Positions 1-12,529 of a stretch of 64,000 nt of DNA are shown here, piece by piece. How positions within the stretch are numbered: the stretch's first letter is position 1; the number at the start of each line of letters is the position of its first letter. The DNA comes from Multifurca ochricompacta (taxonomy: Eukaryota > Basidiomycota > Agaricomycetes > Russulales > Russulaceae): assembly GCA_022496185.1 (NCBI GenBank), contig WTXG01000010.1, positions 531,524 through 595,523 of the forward strand. Reading direction: 5' to 3'. Both the position numbers and the translations under genes were made by a program. Under the pieces are notes generated by a model, which worked only from the letters and a program-made list of their open reading frames with translations, was not told the DNA's origin and did not search any database.

Positions 1-2
1 TG

Positions 3-1973
3 GCGCATACGGGTGCCCATATTCACAGCAAAGAAGAGCAGCCATTCCACTTCTGTGAGAACCGGTGTGTCATTTCACAGTACATTCCATAGCAAATGAT
101 TGAGATCATAACGATACAGTTGCGAGAACTGTGGCTATTTCTGTACCTTGCCACTTGGTGAGAAGCCGAACCATATATAACTACATCTATTTAATCTTTG
201 AATGGTCACTTCCAGGTCATACTCAACAGGAGCACGAAACCAGTCACGGCTCCATGACACAGACTCGCTGGGCTGTTGATGGTCCCGATGACACCGGCCT
301 TGAGCTGGATGGCCGCAGGTTCTCCGCTAATGATGAAGGAGCCCCCATGATGTGCAACCTAGTGTGTTCCTCGATGGGGAGACACGCACACATCGATTAC
401 TGCCGCGCTGAAGAGAATACACCCTGCGACGCGGCTGAGGTGCAGCATCTTAATTCGAGGATGGTCCCCAATCCGGACAAACCCAAGGACGCCATCACTC
501 ACAATCTCTACTGGCGCAGGACAGGTATGATGAATTTCCCCTTCTTGGCCTACCCTAGACTAAACCTCATCTACAGGTTTCAAAGGTTATGGGAATTCAT
601 GTCTTCTGTTGCAAGCCGTACTGAAATTGGCAATCAGACCCATACACTCGTGACGAGCAAACGAACTTTACGAAATGGTGCGTTGTAAATCCCAGGCGTT
701 AATTAGCCACTAAAACCCTACTGTAGTGACGCAATGTGCTCGGGTATGGTGCAGTGTCAATTGATGGTTACGCTTTTTTAACTTAGACCACCAAAATACA
801 GGCCCTGAACACTCGGCGACGGCAGGTGTACCAGGACAGCCCTCTTACTGCACATTACCCATCTTCCATCCACCTAGGAACCTGAACGATCCCGTGAATG
901 GTCCTGGTTATATATCCAATGATGGGCATGTGTTCGAGTGCAGGAATCCCGTTGTGCTGCAGCAAGCGTTCCACGTGTAAGCCTAACTCCGTCTCACTAC
1001 CGAAGGCGTTAACGCCTCGACCTCTGCAGGATCTTCGTTATTGACAGGTAAAATTTCACGTCAGTTAAAGTGAATCGACCCCCATATCTCACGTTCGCGT
1101 TTTAGATCCGGCTCGATGTCCCACAGGGACCGCCGTCCTCTGCCCGACGCCCCCGCCACAGAGCGGATCCGACGATCCGCCGATAACAGGCTTGGTGCTG
1201 TCTGTTCGGCTTTATACAGCTTCTGGACCGCTCGACACGCCGCCGTTACGGCGGGTCAACAGGCAGCCGGTGCACGACGCGACGCATACAGCGTTGTCCT
1301 CTTCAACGATTCGATCGCAAACGCTGTGATTAACGACTTCACGAGCACTCCCCAACAACTTCTAGAATCCGTGCTTGCTATGCGAGCCAGTGGAGGAACA
1401 GATTTCTCTGAGGCTCTTAGAGCTGCTCATAATGCCATGGTGCAGAACTGGAGCACGGAAAGGTTCGTTCTCTTACACAGCTTCTTCTACTCCACATTTT
1501 TAAAAACGGTTTCTCTTAAACCAGATCACCAATCATGATTTTCCTTTCTGATGGTCAATGCCCAGTATTAGACGAGGCCGTTCAAGATGTTTGTCGTTCC
1601 GCTGTTCAACGAGGGTAGGTTTGCTGTTGTTTGCTTTTTCGGTGCAAAGAGAAGCGGATCACTCAACTGCTTGGGCAGGAAACCGCTCTCTTTCCATACT
1701 GTTTCCTTTGGCCCAGATGCTGCGACTGGTACCCTCCGTAGGATGGCGCAGCTCGCGCTTGACATACAAAACAATGCTCCTCATGATCCTTTGCTTCCCG
1801 CAGCAGCCAGCATACCTTCGTCATTCACTACCGTCCTTGACACGGTAAGCACCTACGTCTCCCGTACAAATTAGAATCGGGTAACACTAATATCTCCCCA
1901 GGTACGGCTCGCGGAGACATTCCTAGGGCTTGCGGAATCGTTAAGGAAGCCACGTGGTTCATTGATGCGCTGA
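3..1973 (+). CDS. VWA-domain protein, C-terminal part (5' end outside window)
   Basis: This is the C-terminal end of a larger protein whose start lies upstream of base 1. The spliced reading begins with a Cys-rich stretch (CENRCENCGYFC, then HETSHGSM), continues through CNLVCSSMGRHAHIDYC, and enters a von Willebrand A domain. The metal-binding MIDAS motif is visible as DRSGSM, split by an intron at 1048-1105, and followed by a TDFSEAL segment and IMIFLSDG. The protein ends KPRGSLMR. Exons that I can place: 3-64, 120-157, 216-524, 577-585, 638 to about 677, 727-743, 802-976, 1030-1047, 1106-1462, 1525-1614, 1679-1844 and 1902-1973. Exons of 9, 17 and 18 nt are needed to keep the family sequence. 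From memory, similar proteins are widespread in Agaricomycetes, usually very long; their function is not known to me. The family call is firm, the role is not. Confidence 0.85.
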
Positions 1974-2166
1974 AAGTCGACTTTCTGTACGTGCGGATTA
2001 TACGTCGCCATCACATGTGGTTGCCGTTTTCGTGATCTGTTGTAGTGCTTTCCCGGTTGTGTTGTAGTTGTAGTTTCCCTGTTAAAACCACTCAGTCGTC
2101 GACAGTGAGAACGAGAGAGAACACCGGGCCGAAGTCCCGGGAAAGTTTTGACTTGAAAACTGAACG

Positions 2167-3154
2167 ATGTCGTCTGAGTTGGACTACTCTCCCTCCGTTA
2201 GAGGACCGTCTGATCTCCGTGCCCAGGCTCACTCGCCCAAGCCACCACCAAAGGATAGCCAAGACCATATTTCTCCATGGATTCCAATTTCTATGGTTAG
2301 TGCACTTTTCCGTTTTCCGTCGTGGAGAATTAACAAGTGGGTATCAGCTTGTGGTCACGACAACTGCCCTTGCCGTCCCCCTTGTTCTGCTCCGTCGACA
2401 GCGTGCGGCCACAGTCGCATCTATTTTCAGTAGAAGCCCGTCTTCTTCGATACCGAGTGGTGCACCGCCCGTGAGACGCATCCCATTGCGCAGCGTTCCC
2501 TCTGTTGTACCACCGCCTCGTGTTGCACCAGTACAGACGCCGATGTCACCAGTGGGGGCACCGTCGTTGGAAGCAGGAAGCACTTTTGGAATGTCATTTA
2601 AGGACGCATCGAGCGTGTCTAAAGAGGACGGTTTCAATGGCGCTTTGGACTCTCTCAAAGCATTCGGCATCGCTACTGCTCTCGTCATGGCTGGTGGTGC
2701 TGCCAGCGTATGGGGCATTAAAACATACCTCGGTGTAAAGGATGTGCGCAATCTTTAAACACCTACGCATCTAGCTTTAGATCTTATTATTCGTTTTCAC
2801 GTTCGCCAGACCCAGGAGTTCGCATCCGCCATGCGCCTCACCCTCCTCACCAAGTGGCCACTCCTTACTTCACGCATCCATCGCACGTCCGACTCGGCTC
2901 CTCTCCCTACCCAACCGGTCTCGTTACCAGCGAGCGTTCCTACAACATCGGAATCGGATGTACGGCCCCCGACGGCTGTTGTGCCAGATGCGGAGGGGTG
3001 GAACTGGCCCGCCTCTCAAGCGCGCCTCGCAGCAGCGTATGAGCGTGGCGGTGTCGCACAGTTCGCTGAGGCGGCTGTCGGAGAGCTGGAGGCTGAGGTT
3101 GAGGTTGAACGGCGCAGACGCGGGCTTGCAAACTCTCCAGAAGGCCGAAGTTGA
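2167..3154 (+). CDS. TMEM242-like small membrane protein
   Basis: Three exons, 2167-2295, 2348-2743 and 2810-3154, give about 289 residues. The start is an ATG directly before SSELDYSP. Residues about 44-60 are hydrophobic (LVVTTTALAVPLVLLRR). A second hydrophobic segment follows at about residues 150-172 (FGIATALVMAGGAASVWGI), then KTYLGVKDTQEFASAMR across the second intron. That pairing of two membrane segments with an L-G-V-x-(D/S)-x-x-E-F motif is what I recognise from TMEM242, a mitochondrial inner-membrane protein implicated in ATP synthase and complex I assembly in animals. The acidic C-terminus (EGWNWPASQARLAAAYERGG) is a fungal-specific tail. The gene starts 194 bp after the stop of the VWA gene on the same strand. 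Assignment is by pattern from memory and the function is inferred. Confidence 0.7.
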
Positions 3155-3918
3155 CTAACCCCATGTACAAGTCTGGGTTGCTGAAGCGACTCGACCCTCG
3201 CCTCTTGTCGGTACTATCGTACTGTAAGTTAGATCGTTATGTTATGTACAGCATTTAGGTCTGGAACACTACACCACAGCCGAGACTAATCAAGCCCCGG
3301 AAGAGTATTATTATATACTGATGGTAGACCCAAGCTACGTGACCTAAGCCAAATGAATATACAGCATTCCCTAGGCTACCGCGACTGAGCCCTGAGACCA
3401 GCGACATTTGCCAATGAGGCGCGGTTCTGGACTTTTGGTCCGCCTGAATTTTGATTTCAGTCAAGGGTAGAAACTATAAACCCCAGACGTCTCTTTGGGA
3501 TGCGATGAGGCACCCGTACAGAAACGATCCAACTAAGGTCTGTGGGCAAGGACGGATAATGTAACCACCGCTTGCATTCCACGTGAATATAGCCATCAGC
3601 TTATTGGAGGCTGAGACCCCCGAAGTGAGGACCCCCGGGTAGAACTATGATCTGTTTCATACTTGCAAGAAAACAATGGCTTTGTTGTTATTCGCGTAAC
3701 AAGACCTGATACTTGTGGGCCGTTGTGAGCAATAAATACACATGGACCTATATTCGTCAACAGGCACCCACTTGGAACAATAAGCCCGCGTAACCGAAGA
3801 CAACAAAGTACTAGCGCGGTTGCCCTCTTGTTGCGAGAATGCATACTTTATATCTAACACCTTGCACATCCTCTGATGGTGCAAAAAATACATCCTGATA
3901 CCCACACAAGATCGAGTC
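3155..3918. other. Intergenic, nothing recognised
   Basis: No conserved reading frame on either strand. The segment probably contains the terminator of the TMEM242-like gene and the promoter of the DUF6535 gene. No clear TATA box was picked out. Confidence 0.6.
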
Positions 3919-6162
3919 ATGTCCGCTCCCGAGTCAAAACCCCAGGCCATAGCAAATCCCTTTCGTGAGTCCCGAATCATGGGTCAGTAATACATCTCTT
4001 CTCGCACTATACATCTCCCACCACTGGCAATCTAACTTCCCTCCGCTGTAGCTCTACAAGCTAGTGCTGCGGCCAAGGAACAACCTGGATCCTCCCACTC
4101 TTCCAATATATTGGGACCTGCACCAGCGGATGGCGAAGCCCCATTTACGGACTCATCGAGTCCCCTATTCTCTTTATACTTATCGCACGCGGAGAAGCAC
4201 GATCAAGAACAGAGCGATAGATGGAAAGCAGGCGCGGATGGGATACTCGTCTTCGTACGCAGGCCTCCACTTGTTGCCTTTGCCGGGTTGCAATCCACAC
4301 TGACCGACGCGAATACACCCCGGTAGACCGGATTGTTTTCAGCTGCGCTCGCCACATTAGTAGTCGACAGCTACAAATCATTACTGCCAGACTCAGGGTC
4401 AAACACCGTCGCCCTCCTCACCCAAATATCTCAGCAGCTTAATGGATCATCACAAGTTGTTATATCATCGTCTCCGACCGCCCCGCAGTCCACCTTCCAA
4501 CCGACCACTTCCGCTGTTTTGGTAAATGTGCTGTGGTTTCTGAGCCTGGTCATTACTCTCTTTTGCGCTCTGCTGGCAACCCTCCAGCAGCATTGGGCTC
4601 GTCGATACCTCCGTCTCACCCAACCCCAATGTGCTGTTAATAAGCGTGCTCGCATTCGCTCCTACTTTGCCGAGGGAGCTGCCCGCTTTCATATAGACTG
4701 GGCGGTGGAAGCCATCCCATCTCTTCTCCATATCTCTGTATTCCTTTTCTTGGCAGGCCTCGTCATCTCCTTATGGCAAATTCATCTCGTCGTCGCATCT
4801 GCCGTACTCGCATCAACCTCAGTCTGCGTGTCTGTATACGTTACCATCACAGTGATTCCAGTATTCTGTCACGATAGTCCCTACCATTCCCCGTTGTCGG
4901 GGTTTGTTTGGTGTATCCATCGAATGATTTCCAAAGCGGTCCTAAATGGCATCCAATCCACCGCAATCTTTCTTCATAAATATTCAAGGCCCTTCGCAGG
5001 GAGCTATTTCCGGTCTCTCACGACCAAGATCTCATCTTACAAAGAACGTCTTTCCGAAGACATGACCAGTGCCGCCCAGAAAGCGGCCCGGGACGAAGAC
5101 TGGCACATCGACGCCCGCGCGTTAAGTTGGACACTTGACAAGTTGGATGAAGAACGCGAGTTTGAACAATTCGTAGCAGGGATTCCCGCGTTTATGCGTT
5201 CTCTCGAGGTGCAAGAACCCGCGTTGGTGCTCAAGGCCTCGCGACTGAGCCGCACTGATACCAGTCTCTATCGCGAAATCATGACCCTACTCATCCGCGC
5301 CTCGAAGCCTGGATTGCTACGGGATTCAAAGTCCTTACCCGAGTCCGTACGGCAACAGCGAATCACGACCTGCTTAGAGGCTCTCTACTTGTTTCCGAAC
5401 GCCATTGAAGAGATCCTGCGGCGCGTATCAGGCGTCGACAACATCAACAACAAGAAAGTCAGAGCTGGCTTCGCGTCGATACTCGAATCCATGGAGTCTT
5501 GGCTCCTCGCAGAACGATTGTCAGTCCAGAACAAGCGGAACAGCGAGGCCGTGATGATCGGAGCGCGATGTATGGCCACCGCAATAGCCGCCCGACTACG
5601 CGACACGCGAGAACTCCCAATCCTTATGCAGGCTTTCCCAGTCCTCATGCGACAGTTGAATATCAAGGAGCCGCACCTCTTGAATTCTTTTCTACAGCCC
5701 TTCGATAGCCTCCTCCTCAAGAACCTGAATAATTTCCTCGAAGAAACGGTGCTCAAGTTCATTCATAAGGACGTCCAGATTTTCATTTGGACGATACGCT
5801 TGTCCAATGGGTTCCAGCTTCAAAATGCTAACCAAGAGCTACGCGACCACTTTCACAAACTTTTCGTCAAGTTGGAACACCTCGCAGATTACTCACAACC
5901 GGAGATGACGGTCCGGGGGAACGCGAGGAAGGTGCTTTTCGAGCTCGCCTGTCTGCGTGGCCACCCCCAGCAGTCACGGACACTCCCTGCGATGACAGTT
6001 ACAGTTTCTACCACCATGGAAAGTACTCGGGCATCGTCTCTCCCCTATAATTTTTCTTCGCCGAGGGATTTACCGCCGTCTCAATTTTATCCCCGAACGC
6101 CATACTCAGCTACCTTCCCCTTAATGCCTATACACTCTCCACATGGTGATTCGGGACCGTAA
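3919..6162 (+). CDS. DUF6535 domain membrane protein
   Basis: Three exons, 3919-3982, 4052-4254 and 4327-6162, encode about 700 residues. The DUF6535 core begins in exon 2 (SDRWKAGADGILVF) and runs into exon 3 (TGLFSAALATLVVDSYKSL). It contains four predicted membrane segments: the one around GLFSAALATLVV, then VNVLWFLSLVITLFCALLA, LLHISVFLFLAGLVISLW, and VVASAVLASTSVCVSVYV. The conserved QQHWARRYL follows the second segment. The C-terminal 400 residues are soluble, mostly helical in character, and end in a Ser/Pro-rich tail. The family is common and often multicopy in Agaricomycetes; its function is unknown to me. Both introns have GT-AG ends and keep phase. The start ATG at 3919 is the first in frame before the first intron. 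Confidence 0.85.
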
Positions 6163-7121
6163 TCGGAATTCGCAGCTGGTTTGCGTCTCGCTTATCTTTT
6201 GGGGGGAAGATAAAAGGAGATTACCCCTTGACCCCCAAATATACTGTACCCTTTGAATACTTTCATCTCGAACGCGATGATACCTTATGTTTATTAGGAA
6301 AGATGTATGTAGAGTGCTGCAGGTGGAAGCGTTGTCTGTAAGTAGGTAATCGAGAATCAAGATAAAATTGCTGTACAGGATAACGCGCACTGTAAGTTTG
6401 CGAGATGCCAAGCCCGAAGGATAGGTTCTTATGATCTTGCCCAAAGATCGGAATTGCGAACGTCCAATTGTAGTCCCAACCTTTCCGCACTGTGCTGCTT
6501 CTTAAAAACATCAAAAAAAGTTTGCAGAATCGTTTTGGAGGTAGTAGGTACATACAACATGTTCTGTCCAGATTTAAACATGTCGCTGCGGCCCTATTGT
6601 CACTGGAAGGACTTCAAGAGTGATATTATATGTAATGATAAATTTGTCATAAACCAGGATCGGGATCAACAACAACAACTATATATATTTGTTGGGAAAG
6701 ATATCCACAACTACCTCCAAGAACCTTCCTCAAAGGCGACAGAGACTCAATAGCACACGAAAACACGACCAGCTAATAGAGACACCACCAATCGGAGATC
6801 AGAGAGCGCAAAGTCAAATGAGCAAATGAGAACATTGTGACCAGAGAGGCCACCCTTACAATCTGTTAGTTCGGACGGACAAATGGACGGCGAATCTTGC
6901 ACCTCGTCATCTTTCCTGAAGCGCTGAGCATTGATCTTGGCCGGAAGTCGATTCCTGCATTATTGCGCTAATATAAAATTTTAGAAAATTAAGCAATTCC
7001 GTTCGTAGTGATCACGTGCACGGTCGGGGGGTCGATTGCCGTTTACTCGTTCCTTGATTCCTTGTTGCTTGGTTGGTCGCTTGGTTGGTTGGTTGGTACC
7101 GTACCTGCCCAGTCTCGTTGG
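6163..7121. other. Intergenic region with TTGG-rich microsatellite
   Basis: No gene seen. At 7066-7096 there is a run of TTGG/TTGGT units just upstream of the MTW1 start. The rest is ordinary mixed sequence with short A/T runs. Confidence 0.6.
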
Positions 7122-8045
7122 ATGGCCCAACCGAGCACATCGAGAGTAACACCGACAGTTCTCGTCCCAGAGCTCCTCTCATTCTCGCCCCACTTTCTTC
7201 TTGATGACACAATCAACATCGCAAATGACGGTGTCGGACGAGCCGTAGACGCGATGGAAGATTTTCTCAACCGTTGGGCCGAAACGCGCCTCCAGAAAGA
7301 GCCTGACTGGGATGCAGACAAGGAACTCGAGCAAGGTCTCGTCTCATTCCAAACGCTTCTTGAATTCCACACCGACATTGCGTTTGACTTCTTCGAGGCG
7401 TGGTCACTCCGTAACATCTTTGCTGTACACCCCGACCTCCCGCTCGTCGCGCCCCATCACGCTGGACTCAACTTTGATCAACTTCCGGAGAGAGAGGCAG
7501 AGCTACTGGCAGAAGTTGACGAGCTGTGGCGAAAAATCGAAAATGTGAGTTGGGGTCCCAAGCCGTTTGGCTCGATTTGAAAATTCCAGTCCCCCCTCCT
7601 TCTCCACCTGACACGCGCGTGTTTTTGTACATTTCATTAGCAAAAGCATTTGAAGCGGCTGTTGACACGGGCAGCTCGTGCGTCTCAACGGCACGCGAAG
7701 CAAGCACAGACGCGTCTCGACCGTCTTTCCTTCATTCAACCCGAACAGCTGCGTGGGTTACACGTACTGGCTAAAGACGTTGACACGCTCTACATGAACG
7801 TTTCTGGATTACCGCCACTTGATCCCACTGATATGGACGCTCATCTACCCGAGCCGGGAAAACGGGAGTGGGAGGTCGGGAAGGCGGGTTACCTCAGTTG
7901 GGCCAGCGCTCAGCTCATAGAGAACGCGAAGGGTGCTGCGGCTGGCGGATCCGTGCTGGGTGGTGCATCGGCAGAAGAAGTGAGCGCAGTGATTTCGAAG
8001 GAGGATGTTGCAGCTGCGGTTCATGCCCTCGGAAAGGAGAGTTAG
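7122..8045 (+). CDS. MTW1: Kinetochore protein Mis12/Mtw1
   Basis: Two exons, 7122-7544 and 7641-8045, give 275 residues. The N-terminal Mis12 domain is clear: LVPELLSFSPHFLLDDTINI, a conserved helical region, then LLEFHTDIAFDFFEAWSLRN. The second exon is a coiled-coil segment (HLKRLLTRAARASQRHAKQA) and a short acidic/Ala-rich tail. Mis12/Mtw1 is a subunit of the MIND/Mis12 complex that links the inner kinetochore (CENP-C) to Ndc80 and Knl1. The ATG at 7122 is chosen because it lies a few residues before the domain; the longer upstream frame begins at a GTG and contains a low-complexity TTGG repeat. Length agrees with fungal Mtw1 proteins. Confidence 0.88.
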
Positions 8046-9015
8046 CGGTGTCTGGACTGTGATAAGTGGGCTTTGTTTAATTTCCCATGTAGTTTTAGTC
8101 ATATCCTAGAACTTTTTTCTTTCCATCAAAGCCACAAAGTGTTCTCAGCGTCAAATCGTAGGCAAAGGGCACTGGACGGGTTTGAGGAATTGCAGATGGC
8201 GCCAAGCTGCAGTTTAGCGCAGTGCATACCCGGTTTACAAGATGCGCTTCCTTCGACCGTCTCGATCTGGCAGTGAAGTTGTTAGGAACGCGATCAGAGC
8301 TTTTAAGCGAGATGCCATGTGCGGGCCATACCATTACTTTCTTCGTCCAAGTAGGAAACTAAATTTAAGTTTTGATTCATGAAAAAGGGTCGTGATGCCT
8401 GTAGCTTGCAAAGTACATTGAGTCTCTTGGAAGTTTCAGGCCCCGATGAATTCGCGCCCGGGAGCTCTATCTTGTCCGTGTTGGTCATCACCGGCAACTC
8501 CACCTCATTCCACGAGTCCATAACTACTAGGTATCCCTCAGCGTCCCAAAAAGATGACCGCCGCCAAACCTCAAGTGCACGAGGTTAGTTCGTGACGATA
8601 AGTCATCCCCAGCCCCCCGGGGAGCTGAGTTCTCGTTTCACTGGATGATAAAAAGACGCGGATTTTATCTGACAGATCAGATACCACATAACTTCGCTGG
8701 AGTTCTCTCGTATCGCGACTTCTCGCGCTGAAAGTTCGATTACTGTCAACTCGCCTCATGGGGGGAAAAAAACCAAAAGGAAGAAATGTTTTTGTACGCA
8801 GATAGCGCAAGGCCCAATCTTTGATCACCTTCAATTTGCCTCATGAGGAAAATACCGAAAGGAAGAAAAATGTTTTTTGTATGCGAATAGCGCAAGGCCT
8901 ACCAAAAAACAAAAATACAAGTGTTAATTGAGATGCACTTCGCAACAGGCTCCCCCCGGCGCTCGTCTCGCTCACATGCCCGAGCTGATATTAGATAAAC
9001 AGCACAGACGTACGT
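8046..9015. other. Intergenic region between convergent genes
   Basis: MTW1 (plus) and the fungalysin gene (minus) end towards each other here. No gene seen. It contains the direct repeat annotated at 8745-8899. Confidence 0.6.
8745..8899. repeat. Degenerate direct repeat, two units of about 66 bp
   Basis: Two units begin near 8748 and 8834. Each has the order CGCCTCATG or TGCCTCATG, a purine run, CCRAAAGGAAGAAA, a T run, GTAYGC and ATAGCGCAAGGCC. A related piece (ACTCGCCTCATG, then ACCAAAAGGAA) occurs once more at about 30,552, so the motif may be dispersed. Confidence 0.6.
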
Positions 9016-11491
9016 CTAGCAGCCAGCAGGGACAGTCGAATCGTCAACGTGGTTCGCGGCGTTAACACCAAGACCCCTGCTCGCAAACGCATGCCACAGT
9101 AAGCAATTATTCGCACCCGCAAATCGGTTCGCGTCAGCCTGGATCCATGCGTTGCGAGCTGTGAGGACTATGATACGTTCCCGTCAACAGCTGAATAAAT
9201 ACGCGGGTGGTGCGCCAAAAAAATTAAAATGCTCACAAGTGGGGTTGCATGGTTGGAGGAGGAGACTGTCAAGGAAGAGATGCATGAAGACGACGTTTCC
9301 CTCTGTGGTATTCGGGTTTGTGCGTGCAGTTGCAGACCACCCGTGCGCAGTGACGAGCGAGGCGTACACATTGTGAAGCATGTTGGCCCAGACCTCGCCA
9401 ATGGCTATACATGCTTAATATAGCTGGATAACACAGGGAAGAAAGGTGGGGGGCATACCATGGACTTCAGTGAGGGTTTGCAAATTTGAGTAGCGTAGTG
9501 GGTTGGTTGTCCTTTTTTGGGGGGGGGCGGGGAATATGGATAAGCAAAATGATCAATTATTGGAAGAGCGTGATTATTTCGAAGGGCACGTACGCGGAGG
9601 TCGAATATGGGTGGGTGCGAATGCCAGCGGGATTATTGATGACGTACTGCCCTAACACGAAGTCAACCGTGGTGGCCCCTTGCGCGTTCCAGCTGTGTAC
9701 CAAACTTTAACTAAAGGAGAACCCACGTTCAAAGCAGATCAAACACTTACTCCGCCATAGTATCTGACCAGCCCTCGCCCATGCCCCCGGCCTCGGTGGT
9801 TTGGAGGCAACGTCCGGTCCCACCGCCAGTCATGCGATTAGTAATCCCATGTGTGTTCTCGTGAATCACAATATCGTTTTCAATGGCACCGTCACGTTCC
9901 GGCTAGGCGCAATTCAGTCACTTCCCTTTTTTGTTTTTTAAATATTGAGTGTTGGGGACATACGTTAGTTATGTCCCATAGGAACATACGCATAGCCCCA
10001 GATTGTCCACTGCATCATGTGAGAAATCCATCAAACAACCCATAATCGATATCTGTACGTACTCTGGGGGGGTCGAGAAATCGGCATTGTCCACTCCTGC
10101 CGAGTCCTGTACACTCACAGTGACGCGGTCATTACCACGTCCACCTTTGCCAAAATTATTGTTCTGGAAGTTGAACGTGGCTTCTGTGAAACCATATTTG
10201 TAGGAGAAATCATGAACCGAGTTGACGATATAGAAGGCATTGGTAACAGCTGCTGCAACGTTCGTTGCAGTGGTCGGAGCCACCCCAGCGTTCTGGGTGT
10301 AGATGAAGTTGAGTCCAGAAGACGACTGCGATGTGACGCCAGTCGTTGAACCTTTGAACGCAATCACGTTGTTTCCACTGCTAAACCTCAGAGGGAATCA
10401 AGGATAACCCAGCGAATAGGATGTGCTCACGCGGTTGTTGTTGTCGAGGTCGTACCATCGCTGTGCCATCCGTCAGGAGACGCAGTCAAGTCTTGGGGAT
10501 CGGTGAGAGTTTGGAAACCCTGAGTGAGGACCTCCTCATTAATCGGAAGAACTAAGTACTGCACGAAGAGAAATATGATCAGCGCAAGCTATAAATGGCT
10601 ATTGCTTCAAAACTGACAGATGCCTTGGTGACGAAGTCCGTCACAGAGAGGAGCTTGTTGGAGTGCGCGTCCACAAAGGCTTCAAACCACTTTCCCTCTT
10701 TCTCATTTTGAATTTGAATAACGTGAGTGAGAGCAGCCGAATCGTCGGGCTGTACAAGGAACTCCAGTGTCGCAGGGTGTCCGTTGTACGTGCCACCCAG
10801 CGCCTGCTCTGCCGTGCTAATCGCATCGGCAAGTGAGACAGTCGGGATTTTATCCGCATTATTAGCTTCATTTATTAATTGAGTCAAGACAGCTCCAGCA
10901 CCAGGTCATTCATTGGCAAAGACATACATGTTTTGACGAAAGACGAGCTAAACGAGACGACCTTGCCGTTACTGTTGAAAGCAACATTAGCAACCGCATT
11001 GGCGACGGGTACCCCATTCTATTTCAGATCATGTGAGTCAGTATGGAAAGGGGGAAGAGAGAGAGAGAGAGAATAAACCCACGATCTGCTGCTGCAGGAA
11101 GGCATGTTGGGCAGTTTGCGCTTCTGCGCTTGTACGGAACTTGACGCCGTCTTGGGAGATACCTAACTTGGATGCTAGGAAAGAAACTGAGGCAGTTTTG
11201 ATGTCGAAGCCACCACGACGTGCCAGTGGGTGGTCCAAGCCATCTACTCCATATCCCTATTCGAGAACTCATAGTCAAAAAAAAAAAATACTAAGGCAGG
11301 AAACGGCGTCTGTTCACCTCGAAAGTTGACTCGGGATGGAACGTCTCAAGCTTGAGTTCCCCGCGCGAGCCAATTGAACGCGTGCGATGAGTGCTGTGCT
11401 TCAGAGATGAGGGCGACGGCATTGCAGTAGTAGCAGACGTATAAAGAAGTGCAATCAGCACAGAAGAGAGTAGCTTGGTGAAAGGAGCCAT
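9016..11491 (-). CDS. Secreted fungalysin metalloprotease (peptidase M36)
   Basis: A multi-exon gene (about 11 exons) read on the minus strand from ATG at 11491 to TAG at 9016. Residues 1-23 form a signal peptide ([20 protein letters not shown], then TTA). A fungalysin/thermolysin propeptide follows (segments at about 11,280-10,620, including [16 protein letters not shown]). The catalytic domain contains [20 protein letters not shown], the zinc motif HENTH (HExxH) at about 9,863-9,877, NRMTGG, and the third ligand region GEGWSD. The C-terminus runs [19 protein letters not shown] to a final [12 protein letters not shown]. Every exon join that I checked has GT-AG ends and keeps frame, so the gene looks intact. 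M36 enzymes are extracellular endopeptidases that degrade proteins for nitrogen nutrition; a secreted role is inferred from the signal peptide. Confidence 0.92.
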
Positions 11492-12529
11492 GTTTACGAA
11501 TGTGAGCGATGAGGAGACAGATACTAGGGCCTGCGAGATGGACTGGCGGGTGAAGATTGAATGAAAATATGGCCCAGTTTATAAAGTAGTCCTCCTCGGT
11601 CACGAGCTAGCATGAAGAGCTAGATATCCACGACCCTGCGAGGGTAGTGGTAAGGGATCCATGCGGACCAGCATGGCCCGAAGTTAAACACACGCGTCGA
11701 AGTGCCTATCCAAAGGGAGTGCAGTAAGTATGCACAAGCTTAGCCGGCGATGCCAAGCCCGAGGAAGCCAGTAAACAGAAGTCATGAGGAAGGCCGATGC
11801 AATTCGGTGAAGACTTGACTTGTCGAGCATCGTTTGGAAGATTGGGTGCCATAGATTATCAAGAGAATAGACTCGATGACCACACAACCGTAGCATTGAC
11901 ATTAACGACACAATGCGGAGAGAGGAGGGCTGATAGTGCCGTCGACATCAAAGACCCAGTGAAACGCGGTCTGGATAGATGAAAATGGATTGAACCACTG
12001 GGAAATATGATACACCCATGCGAAAGGAAGTGTCTGGGATAAAACCAATGTGGAGGTTGGCTCAGCGCCAAGATCAATAGTGTGACTTGAATTTCCTTAT
12101 ATGCTCAAGTCAGCAGGTTAGTATGACGGCCACGGTCAGACTCTCAACTCACACACCACGCTTGTATTCTGAGAGCTGGTGTGCCGGTGAGTACTGCTTT
12201 TTCATGGTCATCCAATTGCTTTCTCTTTTTTTGTTACAACATGAGGATATTACCCAAACTCGGAACAAGAGAAGTCAGAGTTGTGGGAATGCTTCCGTGT
12301 GTAAACTCTCAAAGACTAAGACTCATAATATATCCTCCTTGAACCGTTACTAGATTCTTCCTAAAGGAGAACGGGAAGACTAAGGACAGGTGTCGGCAAT
12401 TACAGCGACGCTGGCCTGAACCCGGCTGCTACATAAAATGACACGGGGGCTACAGTATTATAAACCTGCGAGTGATGTTAACAACTAGGGCACAAGAGAT
12501 AAACATCATGAGGTGGCGAGCACTCACAT
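11492..12529. other. Intergenic region upstream of the fungalysin gene
   Basis: Promoter side of the fungalysin gene and 3' side of VPS29. No gene recognised. A stretch around 11,622-11,700 has a weak 5S rRNA-like look (AAGTTAAACAC) but was not accepted. Confidence 0.55.
11578..11583 (-). promoter_or_regulatory. TATA box of the fungalysin gene
   Basis: TATAAA on the minus strand, about 87 bp upstream of the ATG at 11491. Position and orientation fit a core promoter; no transcript data are available. Confidence 0.5.

Noticed and set aside
131..688. 185-codon open frame on the plus strand
   Set aside because: Its N-terminal part is intron sequence; the real exons are part of the spliced VWA gene.
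7008..7121. N-terminal extension of MTW1
   Set aside because: It starts at GTG and runs through a TTGG microsatellite; the Mis12 domain begins right after ATG 7122.
11622..11740. Possible 5S rRNA gene (ATCCACGACC, AAGTTAAACAC)
   Set aside because: Only short pieces agree with fungal 5S rRNA; the 3' half and the pairing ends are not recognisable.
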